From NCBI GenBank assembly GCA_963843275.1, contig CAWJJM010000010.1, positions 124,001 to 188,000 on the forward strand: a stretch of 64,000 bases of DNA. Direction: 5' to 3'. Positions within the stretch are counted from its first letter, which is position 1. Every line of letters starts with the position of its first letter. Of this stretch, positions 1 to 7,037 are shown one piece after another. A program made the translations under genes and the position numbers. This DNA is from CAWJJM01 sp963843275 (GTDB taxonomy: Bacteria > Acidobacteriota > Thermoanaerobaculia > Multivoradales > JBCCEF01). The notes beneath the pieces are model-generated. The model was not told the DNA's origin and made no database searches. It was given only the letters and a program-made list of their open reading frames with translations.

Positions 1-117
1 ATGTGGTGTCCAGCAAAGCGACCTCCGGGGCGGCGAGCATCCACAGGTCCGTTTATGCGGATGCACTATAACGACGCCCGCGACGACTGTCAACCTCCGG
101 ACGGCGGGGGGTCGAAC

Positions 118-152
118 GGCGTGAGGGCACCGGCGGCCGGTGCCCTCACGCC
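118..152 (-). terminator. Perfect hairpin after FG-GAP gene
   Basis: A perfect 16-bp inverted repeat (118-133 against 137-152) with a 3-nt loop lies 5 nt beyond the stop codon of the minus-strand gene ending at 158. No T-run follows on the minus strand, so it may act as a hairpin 3' end or a weak terminator rather than a textbook intrinsic terminator. The remaining sequence at 1-117 shows no supportable gene. Confidence 0.6.
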
Positions 153-157
153 CGCCC

Positions 158-1957
158 TCAGCGCGGGGCCACGGTCCAGGCCCGCAACGAGCCCTCGGAG
201 GGGCAGCGCGCGTCGGAGAGCATGACCTCGCTCCCCGGCTCGGAGGCGAAGGAGGCGACGATCTCGGGTCGGCCGTCCCCGTCGATGTCGCGGACGACGG
301 CGTGGTAGCCCTCGCAACGCCCGGGGGACGCGTCGATCTCCGGGGACGCCTCGCGGGCGAAGCCCCCGGTCCCGTCGCCGAGGAAGATCGACAGCGTGCC
401 GTCCTCGTCGAGGGCCACCAGATCGGTGTGGCCGTCGCCGTCGACGTCCCCGGTGGCCAGGCCGGTGAAGGCGACCCGGTCCTCGCGCATGGTCACCGGG
501 GCGCGCGCCCAGCCGTCGGAGCGGTGCAGGAAGACGTCGATCCCGCTCCGCCATGTCCCGCCCTCGTAGGACCGGTAGGCGTAGGCCGGATCGGCGACGC
601 CGTCGCCGTCGAAGTCGCCCGTCCCCGTACCGGTGAGGTAGGCGGAGCGCCGCAGACCGTCGATCTCGACCGGCTTCCACCCGCTGCCGTCCTGCCCCAG
701 GTAGACGACCTCCCGGTAGCTCATCAGGCCCGTGGAGGTGGTGAAGTCCAGGCGGCCGTCCCCGTCGAGGTCGGCCACGGCCAACGAATCGCCGAAGGCC
801 TGTTGGCGCGTCTCCTGTCCCTCGGTGTACGGGACCCACGAGCCGTCCCCCTGGTTCAGGTAGACGCGCGGGCCGTAGGACCCGTTGCGGGTCTCCACCG
901 TGCCGGCCTGGACCGCCAGGCGGGGCCCCTCGCCGAACTCGACGAGGTCGGGGCGCCCGTCCCCGTTCCAGTCCGCGGCGGCCAGCGCCCGCGACGAGAA
1001 AGCGGTGCCCCGGTTGCTCGGCGTCTCGTAGTCCAGACCCGCGCTCCAGTCGACGAACCGACCCGGCTCGCGCTGCACCATCACCGCGGAGCCCAGCAGG
1101 TGCATGGCCAGCGCGATGTCGGGCCGACCGTCGCCGTCGAAGTCGGCCACCGCCACGTCGCCGTAGTCGAAGGCGCGCCGCGGATAGGTGGCCTCGCGCC
1201 ACGGCGTCCAGCCGCCGGCGCCGTCGCCGAGGAAGATGCGCGGCGACCCGGGGTGCTTGCGGGGCGGCCCGTGGACGATGTCGAGGTTCCCGTCGCCGTT
1301 GATGTCCACGAGCACGAAGCCGTTGCGCCACTGCCCGGAGCGCGGCAGACCGCGGTCGAACGGCCGCAGGGAGACGCGGTCGACCTCGGGGGTGTCGACC
1401 TGGTAGGACGCGGCGATCGCGGCCAGCTCCTCGGCGGTCGGCTGCTTGCGGCGCGGCATGGTCTCGATGCCGCTGACGTCGTAGACGCGGTAGTACACGA
1501 AGTCCTCGTCCATGGAATCGACGGCGACGGCGATGCCGCCGTAGCGGGTCCGGTAGGTCCCGTCCGGGAGCTTCTTGTCCAGCGCCCCCTTGGGCATGCT
1601 CGCGATGTAGTAGCGCTCGCCGTTCTCCGGGTCGACGAGCCAGCCGCTCACCGCCGTCGGGTCGGTGTCGGGGTCGACCTTCACACGGATGCTCGTCGCG
1701 GCCGGCGCGGCGGGTGCCGTGGCCGCCGCGCTCTGCTCGGGCGTCGCGGCCGCCGCCGGAGCGGCCGGCGCCGTGGCCCCGCCCGCCGGCGCCTCCTGGG
1801 CGGCGGCCGCGCCGTCCGCCGTCGCCGGCGGCATCTTGGCTCCCCCGCTGGCGCACGCCGCGCCCGCGGCCACCGCCGCCAGCCCCGCGAGCAGCGCGGC
1901 GAGGTGGCGCCGGGCTCCCGCGCCCTTCCCGTGCTTCCCCTGATCCTGTGTCGTCAC
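158..1957 (-). CDS. FG-GAP/VCBS repeat lipoprotein
   Basis: A 599-residue exported protein with a long basic N-terminus and a lipobox ending at Cys35 (GAAC), followed by an Ala/Pro-rich linker to about residue 90. From about residue 213 to the C-terminus there are seven calcium-binding-type repeats of the form D-x-(D/N)-G-D-G-x-x-D (for example DINGDGNLD, DFDGDGRPD, DVDGDGHTD). This is the pattern of FG-GAP/VCBS beta-propellers as in integrin alpha chains. The start is supported by a GGAGGAGG Shine-Dalgarno 6 nt upstream. A surface-anchored adhesion or binding role fits the fold, but no enzyme motif is visible and the ligand is unknown. The gene stands alone on the minus strand and ends at a perfect hairpin. 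Confidence 0.85.
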   Translation of the reverse strand: MTTQDQGKHGKGAGARRHLAALLAGLAAVAAGAACASGGAKMPPATADGAAAAQEAPAGGATAPAAPAAAATPEQSAAATAPAAPAATSIRVKVDPDTDPTAVSGWLVDPENGERYYIASMPKGALDKKLPDGTYRTRYGGIAVAVDSMDEDFVYYRVYDVSGIETMPRRKQPTAEELAAIAASYQVDTPEVDRVSLRPFDRGLPRSGQWRNGFVLVDINGDGNLDIVHGPPRKHPGSPRIFLGDGAGGWTPWREATYPRRAFDYGDVAVADFDGDGRPDIALAMHLLGSAVMVQREPGRFVDWSAGLDYETPSNRGTAFSSRALAAADWNGDGRPDLVEFGEGPRLAVQAGTVETRNGSYGPRVYLNQGDGSWVPYTEGQETRQQAFGDSLAVADLDGDGRLDFTTSTGLMSYREVVYLGQDGSGWKPVEIDGLRRSAYLTGTGTGDFDGDGVADPAYAYRSYEGGTWRSGIDVFLHRSDGWARAPVTMREDRVAFTGLATGDVDGDGHTDLVALDEDGTLSIFLGDGTGGFAREASPEIDASPGRCEGYHAVVRDIDGDGRPEIVASFASEPGSEVMLSDARCPSEGSLRAWTVAPR

Positions 1958-2105
1958 CGTGACCTCCTCCGATGGGTGGACTCTTCCAACCTCGACCCTG
2001 ATGTTCGCCGGCGCGCCGGGCCGGATGCCGAAACGGCGCTCCGGGCGGACGCTGAGCGACCGGCGACGTCAGATGAGCAAGGGACGCGCCAACCGGAGGG
2101 GTACC

Positions 2106-2876
2106 CTACACCTGATCCGCGAACCCCGGCTGCAGGCGGCGGAACAGCCAGGTGCCCGCCCCCAGGAGCCCGACGGCGAAGGCCGCCAGCACCGCCGTGC
2201 CGGGCGAGAGCTCGAGACGGGCGCCCAGCAGCGCCTGGCGGTAGAGCTCGACCAGCGGGGTGAGCGGGTTGGCGAGGACCAGGGGCTGGAATCTCGACGG
2301 CACCAGCGACAGCGGGTAGACGATCGGCGTCAGGTAGAACCAGGCGTTGAACACCAGGCCGAGGACCTGCGAGACGTCGCGGAAGAACACGTTGGTCGCG
2401 GCCAGCACCAGCGCCAGGCCGAAGGTGAGGGCGAACTGCAACGGCACGGCGACCAGCAGCAGCGTCAGCGCGGCGAGCGGCGGCTGCCCCAACACCGCCA
2501 GGACGACGCCGAACACCCCCAGCGCGATCGCCTCGTGGAGCAGCGAGGCCAGCACCACGGTCAGCACCAGGATCGCCGACGGGAAGCTCAGCTTGCGGAC
2601 GAGCTGCGCGTTGTCGGTGATCGCGGTGGCGCCGCGCAGCGCCCCCTCCTGGATCGCCATCCACGGCAGCAGGCCGGCGAACAGGAAGATCCCGAAGCTG
2701 TCGGTGTGCTCCCCGGTCAGCCGGATCTTCAGCACCGTGGAGAAGACGAAGCTGTAGAGGACGAGCAGCCACAGCGGCTGGACGAACGACCAGACGAAGC
2801 CGAGGACCGAGCCGGCGTAGCGGCCCTGGAAGTCGCGCTTGACCAGCTCTTTGAGGAGGAACAGGTGCCGGGCCAT
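2106..2876 (-). CDS. ABC-2 polysaccharide export permease
   Basis: A 256-residue integral membrane protein of the ABC-2/Wzm-TagG type. The N-terminus contains the typical cytoplasmic amphipathic segment (LLKELVKRDFQGRYAGSVLG), followed by about six hydrophobic segments and the family motif around FYLTPIVYPLS near residue 190. Such proteins form the channel of O-antigen, teichoic-acid or capsule exporters and need a separate ATPase (Wzt). I chose the ATG at 2876 because it matches the family N-terminus; the frame stays open 44 codons further upstream but encodes low-complexity Arg-rich sequence. A TATAAT lies 10 nt upstream and there is no Shine-Dalgarno. No ATPase partner or glycosyltransferase lies beside it. 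Confidence 0.85.
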   Translation of the reverse strand: MARHLFLLKELVKRDFQGRYAGSVLGFVWSFVQPLWLLVLYSFVFSTVLKIRLTGEHTDSFGIFLFAGLLPWMAIQEGALRGATAITDNAQLVRKLSFPSAILVLTVVLASLLHEAIALGVFGVVLAVLGQPPLAALTLLLVAVPLQFALTFGLALVLAATNVFFRDVSQVLGLVFNAWFYLTPIVYPLSLVPSRFQPLVLANPLTPLVELYRQALLGARLELSPGTAVLAAFAVGLLGAGTWLFRRLQPGFADQV

Positions 2877-2886
2877 GGGCGCCGCG

Positions 2887-2892
2887 ATTATA
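2887..2892 (-). promoter_or_regulatory. TATAAT -10 element of the ABC permease
   Basis: A perfect TATAAT on the minus strand ends 10 nt before the ATG at 2876. A transcript starting about 7 nt downstream would have a leader of only a few bases, and no Shine-Dalgarno fits. No convincing -35 is visible. Confidence 0.5.
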
Positions 2893-2979
2893 GAGGTGCT
2901 CAGCGAGCCGCGCCGGCCGGTCCGCCGGCCCGGCCGGCGGACCGGCGCCGCCCGGGGCGCGTCGCGCCCGCCCTCCCGA

Positions 2980-3008
2980 TTGACAGTCGGCCGGGACCGG
3001 CATAACAT
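2980..3008 (+). promoter_or_regulatory. Sigma-70-type promoter of the XRE-TPR operon
   Basis: Perfect -35 TTGACA (2980-2985), 17-nt spacer, -10 TAACAT (3003-3008, 5 of 6 to consensus). This is the best consensus promoter I found in the window and stands out against the GC-rich background. The expected start site is near 3015, giving a leader of about 50 nt before the ATG at 3067. Confidence 0.75.
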
Positions 3009-3028
3009 CCGATCCGAGTCCGCCTCTC

Positions 3029-3043
3029 ATGTCATTCTGACAT
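3029..3043. promoter_or_regulatory. Palindromic operator candidate
   Basis: A perfect palindrome ATGTCA-TTC-TGACAT lies about 14-28 nt downstream of the predicted transcription start and 23 nt before the XRE gene. Six-base arms around a 3-nt centre suit a dimeric helix-turn-helix protein. The most economical reading is autoregulation by the product at 3067-3432. Confidence 0.55.
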
Positions 3044-3066
3044 AATCGGACCGGGACGACGACAGA

Positions 3067-3432
3067 ATGGCCGCGGCCGAGAAGATCCGACAGGTCCAGC
3101 TGGTGGGTCGCAAGATCCGCCAGCTGCGCAAGCAGCGCAAGCTGACCCAGACCGAGCTCTCCTCCCGCATCGGGATCCAGCAGTCGGATCTCTCGCGGAT
3201 GGAGAAGGGCGAGTACCGGGTCAGCCTCGACACGCTGTTCCGCATCCTGGCGGAGTTCCACATGAGCATGGGCGAGTTCTTCGACGAGGTGAACCGCGAG
3301 ACGGTGACCCCGCAGGACGTCAAGCTGCTGCGCGACCTCAAGGCGCTCGACCCCGACGCCCAGCGCGAGGTCGAGAGCTTCATCGCCTTCAAGCGGACCC
3401 AGCCCCCGGGGGCGCCCGGGCGGTCGGGCTGA
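3067..3432 (+). CDS. XRE-family helix-turn-helix regulator
   Basis: A 121-residue cytoplasmic DNA-binding protein. Residues about 16-70 form a Cro/CI (HTH_3) fold: KIRQLRKQRKLTQTELS, recognition helix region QQSDLSRMEKGEYRVSLDTL, then LFRILAEF. The C-terminal 50 residues are charged and probably helical, without a recognised ligand domain. It is the first gene of a three-gene unit, 13 nt before the TPR gene, behind a near-consensus promoter and a perfect palindrome. RRNPP regulators (PlcR, Rgg, PrgX) join this kind of HTH to a TPR domain in one chain; here the parts are separate genes in different frames. Autoregulation is inferred from the palindrome. Confidence 0.9.
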   Translation: MAAAEKIRQVQLVGRKIRQLRKQRKLTQTELSSRIGIQQSDLSRMEKGEYRVSLDTLFRILAEFHMSMGEFFDEVNRETVTPQDVKLLRDLKALDPDAQREVESFIAFKRTQPPGAPGRSG

Positions 3433-3445
3433 AACGGCGGACGGC

Positions 3446-4363
3446 GTGACGGACGCGGCGGAGGAGAGCGGAGTGCCGGAGCGAGGGCCCGATCGGTTGC
3501 GCGAGGCCGGCCTGGAAGCGGTCGAGGCGGGGCGTCTCGAGGAGGCGCTCGACTGGTTCGACCGCGCCATGGCGCGGGCCGAGGCGGAGGGTGACGACGC
3601 CCAGCGCGACCTGGCCCTGTGCAACCGCGCCGCCGTCGCCATCGAGCTCGGTCGCGCCGACCCCGGCGTCCCGGCGCTGCGCGCCATCCTGGTGCGCAAC
3701 GGCGGGGTGGCCAACTGCCGGCTCGCCGCCTACCACCTCGGCCGCTACTACGAGCTCGCCAAGGACTACAAGAAGGCCCTCTTCTACGCCCGCATCGCGC
3801 TCGACCGCTCGCAGCAGCTCGACCGTCCCGACTGGCTCGCCTCGAGCCACAACCTGGTCGGCAACGCGCTGCTCGCGGAGAGCCAGATCGAGCTCGCCCT
3901 GCAGCACTACCGGCAGGCGCTGGAGCTGATGCCGGGCAGGTTCCGGCAGTGGCGCGCCAGCATCCTCAACAACATCGGCTACTGCCGCGTGCTGCAGGAG
4001 GACCCCGTCGAGGGCTTCCGCTGCCTGCACGCCAGCCTGCGGACCTTCCGGACGCCCGCCGGCTCGCCCTACGAGGTACGGGTGCGCCTCGATCTCTGCT
4101 ACGCCCACCTGGAGCATGGACGCTACGGCCACGCCCGCCGGCACGGCGAGCGGGCCCTGCGGATGGCCGAGGCCCTGGGCGACGCCGACGCCGAGAAGAA
4201 CGCCCTCTTCCTGCTCGGGGAGACGGCCAGCCTGCGCGGCGACGACGAGACGGCCCAGGGCCTCTTCGACCGCCTCCACCACCGGTTCTTCCCGACCGCG
4301 GACTACCTCCCCGGCTTCCTGATGTCGGTCGACGTCCGCAAGCTGATCAACCTGCACGCATGA
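3446..4363 (+). CDS. TPR-repeat protein paired with the XRE regulator
   Basis: A 305-residue soluble, all-helical protein with tandem tetratricopeptide repeats over about residues 14-290, for example GRLEEALDWFDRAM, KDYKKALFYARIAL, SQIELALQHYRQALEL and GDDETAQGLFDRL. There is no signal peptide or membrane segment, so it is probably cytoplasmic. The start is the GTG at 3446, 13 nt after the XRE stop. The stop overlaps the next ATG (ATGA), which suggests coupled translation with the exported repeat protein. TPR domains of this size bind short peptides in RRNPP receptors. A role as the sensor half of a split receptor is inferred from domain and position; it could also be a generic scaffold. Confidence 0.85.
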   Translation: MTDAAEESGVPERGPDRLREAGLEAVEAGRLEEALDWFDRAMARAEAEGDDAQRDLALCNRAAVAIELGRADPGVPALRAILVRNGGVANCRLAAYHLGRYYELAKDYKKALFYARIALDRSQQLDRPDWLASSHNLVGNALLAESQIELALQHYRQALELMPGRFRQWRASILNNIGYCRVLQEDPVEGFRCLHASLRTFRTPAGSPYEVRVRLDLCYAHLEHGRYGHARRHGERALRMAEALGDADAEKNALFLLGETASLRGDDETAQGLFDRLHHRFFPTADYLPGFLMSVDVRKLINLHA

Positions 4364-5745
4364 GACGCTTCCGCGCCCTCCGCACCCTCCTGCTCGCCGG
4401 CACCGTCCTGCTGGCGGGTGCCGCCGTCGCCGCGGCCGCGCCGGCGCAGCTCGTCCTGGGGAGCGACGGCGAGATGTACAGCGCCGAGGTCGGTCGCTAC
4501 GGCGATCTGTTCCCCGACGGTGCGATGGCGGAGGCCGACGCGCCGGTGCTGGCGCTCGACGTCCGGCACCCCGACGGCGGGACGACCCGGCTGCTGGTCC
4601 CGGGCACCGAGGGTGACGACTACGACACCCAGCCGGCGCTGATCGTCGACGAGAGCTCGCAGCGCGTGTTCCTGGTCTGGGAGCGGATGTACTCGGGCCT
4701 GCACCCGGTGCTCGAGCTGCGCAGCTTCGACGGCGAGAGCTGGGGCGAGCCGCTGGAGATCAACCACAGCGCCTTCCTCTCGAAGAGCCTGGCGCAGTTG
4801 GCGATCACCCGGGGTGCGGAGCCCGGCGCCGCGACCATCCTGCACCTGGTGTGGGCCGAGGACCTCGAGTCCCCCGACTCCCAGACCTACTACGCGCCGA
4901 TCATCCTGGTCGACGGGGAGTTCGCGGGCGACCCGCGCATCTTCCACCTGAACGACTTCGAGCCCGCGCTGGCAGAGGGCGAGACCGCGGCGACGCCGCC
5001 CGACGCCCTGCTCCGCTCGCCCCGGCTGCAGACCGGCACCGACGGCCGCCGGGTGGTGGTCGAGTTCACCTCGCCGACCACCGGGCGGATGGTCACCCTG
5101 GAGCTCACCGTCCTTCCGGACGACGTGTCGCGGCTCGCCGACGGCGCCCGGGCCCACATCATCGACATCGGCGTCACGCTCGATCCGCGCACGCGCAGCG
5201 GGATCACCGCGATCGCCGAGGCGGCCCGCGCCCACATCATCGACATCGGCGTCAGCTTCCACCCGGAGATCGTCCGCGCCATCGCCGACGGAGCGCGGGC
5301 CCACATCATCGACATCGGCTTCCGCGCCCTCGACAAGGGCGAGGTCCCGGAGCTCCCCACCTTGGCGGGCGAGGCCCGGGCGCACATCATCGACATCGGC
5401 GTCAAGCTGTCGGACAAGGGCCTGCGGCGCGTCTATGCCAGCTCGCAGGCCTGGACCCTGGACGCGTCGCCGACCCGGACCTCCGCACCGCTCCCCGCCC
5501 ATCTTCTCGCGGTGCGGGTCACCGCCGCGCGTCCGGCGCCGGAGCTCACCAGCGCCGCAGAGCCCAGCGTCTTCCTGTCGTCGAGTGGCACGGCCGCCCT
5601 GGTGGCCTGGCAGGAGGGGAGCAAGCTCCGCTACCGCGAGAGCCGCGGCGACGGCTGGTCGCCGAGCTTCGCGCTGCCCCTGCAGCCGGGCTTCGGTCTC
5701 GAGCAGGCCCTCGACGTGGTGCGCAACCGCGTCGTCGACCGCTAG
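4360..5745 (+). CDS. Exported propeller-like protein with four ARAHIIDIG repeats
   Basis: A 461-residue secreted protein of no recognised family. Residues 1-28 are a Sec signal peptide (MRRFR, hydrophobic core, Ala-rich cleavage region). Residues about 30-250 and 375-450 resemble beta-propeller blades, with alternating strands and W-x-E or S-F-D-G-x-S-W-G-E-P turns. Between them, residues 259-352 hold four exact copies of ARAHIIDIG at 263-271, 289-297, 312-320 and 339-347, spaced 26, 23 and 27 residues. Each is preceded by (L/I)-A-x-x and followed by V or F and a variable spacer. The ATG overlaps the TPR stop codon (ATGA), so expression is tied to the XRE/TPR pair. Possible roles are a multi-copy propeptide, a display scaffold or a cell-surface ligand. 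Confidence 0.8.
   Translation: MRRFRALRTLLLAGTVLLAGAAVAAAAPAQLVLGSDGEMYSAEVGRYGDLFPDGAMAEADAPVLALDVRHPDGGTTRLLVPGTEGDDYDTQPALIVDESSQRVFLVWERMYSGLHPVLELRSFDGESWGEPLEINHSAFLSKSLAQLAITRGAEPGAATILHLVWAEDLESPDSQTYYAPIILVDGEFAGDPRIFHLNDFEPALAEGETAATPPDALLRSPRLQTGTDGRRVVVEFTSPTTGRMVTLELTVLPDDVSRLADGARAHIIDIGVTLDPRTRSGITAIAEAARAHIIDIGVSFHPEIVRAIADGARAHIIDIGFRALDKGEVPELPTLAGEARAHIIDIGVKLSDKGLRRVYASSQAWTLDASPTRTSAPLPAHLLAVRVTAARPAPELTSAAEPSVFLSSSGTAALVAWQEGSKLRYRESRGDGWSPSFALPLQPGFGLEQALDVVRNRVVDR
5146..5400 (+). repeat. Four in-frame 27-nt coding repeats (ARAHIIDIG)
   Basis: Copies at 5146-5172, 5224-5250, 5293-5319 and 5374-5400. The last six codons (His-Ile-Ile-Asp-Ile-Gly) are identical in nucleotides, while the first three (Ala-Arg-Ala) use different synonymous codons in the four copies. 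The peptide is therefore kept identical although the DNA has drifted at some sites, and the spacers differ in both sequence and length. Confidence 0.95.
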
Positions 5746-5818
5746 TCCTCGCGACCCACCGGCCTCCCGGACGTTCGGCGCGGTCCACGCGCCTTCCCCC
5801 TCTGCGGCCCGGCGCCGC

Positions 5819-6802
5819 CTAGAGCGGCTCGGCGGGCAGGTCGCGGCGCGGATCCTCCTCCGGCAGCCGCTCGAGCAGCTCGCGCACCGCGTCGTCGATC
5901 CGCCGCGGCAGCGCGATCACCAACCGGCAGTAGTGGTCGCCCGGATCTCCACCGGGCGGCGCGATGCCGCGGCCGCGGAGCCGGAGGACCCGCCCTCCCG
6001 ACGTCCCCGGAGGCACCTTGACGCGCACCGGCCCGTCCACCGTCGGGACCGCCACCTCGGCGCCGAGGATCGCCTCGCCCAGGGTGACCGGCAGGTCGGC
6101 GTGGACGTCGTTCCCGTGGCGCCGGAAGTAGGGGTGCGGCCGCACCCGCACCTGGAGCGTCAGGTCGGCCTGCCGGCCGGGACCGAGCGGCTCGCCCTTG
6201 CCGCGCACCCGGAGGCGGGCCCCGTCCTCGATGCCGCGCGGGATGCGCAGGCGCACCCGCTCGAGCTCGACGACCGCGCCGCGGCCGCCGCAGCGCGGGC
6301 ACGGCTCGCCGCCGTCGCGGCCGCCGCCACCGCACGCGGCGCACGCGACCTCCCGCTGCAGGGGGAACGAGCGCGTCGTGCCGCGCACCACCTCGGCGAG
6401 CTCGAGCGTCACCTCGATCGGGGCCGGAGGCTGCGCCGCCGGGCGCCGGCCGGCGCCCGGTTCGCGCCCGGGTCCGCGCTCCCGGCGCACCTCGACGCGG
6501 CGGCTGGAGCGCACGAAGCCGCCGCCGGCGAGCGGGGTGACCAGCTCGTCCGACCGGCTCCAGCTCTCCGCCCAGGCGCCGGCCCGCCCCTCCTCGCGCA
6601 GGCGGTCGTAGCGCCGCCGGAGCTCGGGATCGGAGAGGATCTCGAAGGCCCGGGCGGCCTGCGCGAAGCGCTGCTCGGCGTCGGCATCGCCGGGGCGCAC
6701 GTCCGGGTGCAGCCGCCGGGCGAGCTTCTGGTAGGCACGGCGGATCTCGCCCTCGTCCGCGTCCGCCGCCACCTCCAACACCTCGTACAGGTCCGCCGGC
6801 AT
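5819..6802 (-). CDS. DnaJ-type co-chaperone with half zinc finger
   Basis: A 327-residue J-domain protein. Residues 4-65 are the J domain with the HPD motif (RRLHPDVRPG) that stimulates DnaK ATPase. A Gly/Arg/Pro-rich linker follows, then a reduced zinc-finger region with only two CxxC pairs (CAAC and CPRC) instead of the usual four. The C-terminal substrate-binding domain is typical (GIEDGARLRVRGKGEP, HPYFRRHGNDVHADLPVTLGEAILG, VKVPPGTSGGRVLRLRGRG). Canonical DnaJ is about 375 residues; this is shorter and intermediate between DnaJ and CbpA. I start it at the ATG at 6802 (MPADLYEVL) because the 45 codons upstream are low complexity. The 6803-7037 gap holds nothing I can support. Confidence 0.85.
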   Translation of the reverse strand: MPADLYEVLEVAADADEGEIRRAYQKLARRLHPDVRPGDADAEQRFAQAARAFEILSDPELRRRYDRLREEGRAGAWAESWSRSDELVTPLAGGGFVRSSRRVEVRRERGPGREPGAGRRPAAQPPAPIEVTLELAEVVRGTTRSFPLQREVACAACGGGGRDGGEPCPRCGGRGAVVELERVRLRIPRGIEDGARLRVRGKGEPLGPGRQADLTLQVRVRPHPYFRRHGNDVHADLPVTLGEAILGAEVAVPTVDGPVRVKVPPGTSGGRVLRLRGRGIAPPGGDPGDHYCRLVIALPRRIDDAVRELLERLPEEDPRRDLPAEPL

Positions 6803-7037
6803 CGCCGGGATTCTACCGGCGACGCCCGGCTCCGCACCGGCGGCGGTCCCGGCCGCCGCGCTCCCGCACCGGCTCGCGCCGCCTCGGGCCGCACCGCGCC
6901 GGGGGGCCGGCAGGGGTCGAACGCGGCGAGGAGGCACGGCGGGGGCCGCCCCGTCCGCGTCCGGGGAAGCACGGAGAGGACGTCCCCGCCTTCCGCCGGC
7001 GCCGGGCCCGGAGGGCCCCGGCGGTCCACCGCTCGGC

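Noticed and set aside
1..225. A 74-codon plus-strand frame at the window start
   Set aside because: It crosses the hairpin at 118-152 and runs antisense into the FG-GAP gene; no domain or Shine-Dalgarno supports it.
90..2263. Long frames overlapping the FG-GAP gene on both strands
   Set aside because: They are low-complexity Arg/Gly/Val-rich shadows, without signal peptide or motif. The FG-GAP frame has seven clear repeats and a Shine-Dalgarno.
5146..5400. CRISPR-like array, since four near-identical units are separated by short spacers
   Set aside because: Units are in frame inside a secreted protein, vary at synonymous positions and are not palindromic; no cas genes are near.
3446..5745. 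One long frame joining the TPR region to the repeat protein (a 708-codon frame from 3619)
   Set aside because: The first part is a shadow frame of the TPR gene. The signal peptide at 4360 and the ATGA overlap fix the real start of the repeat protein.
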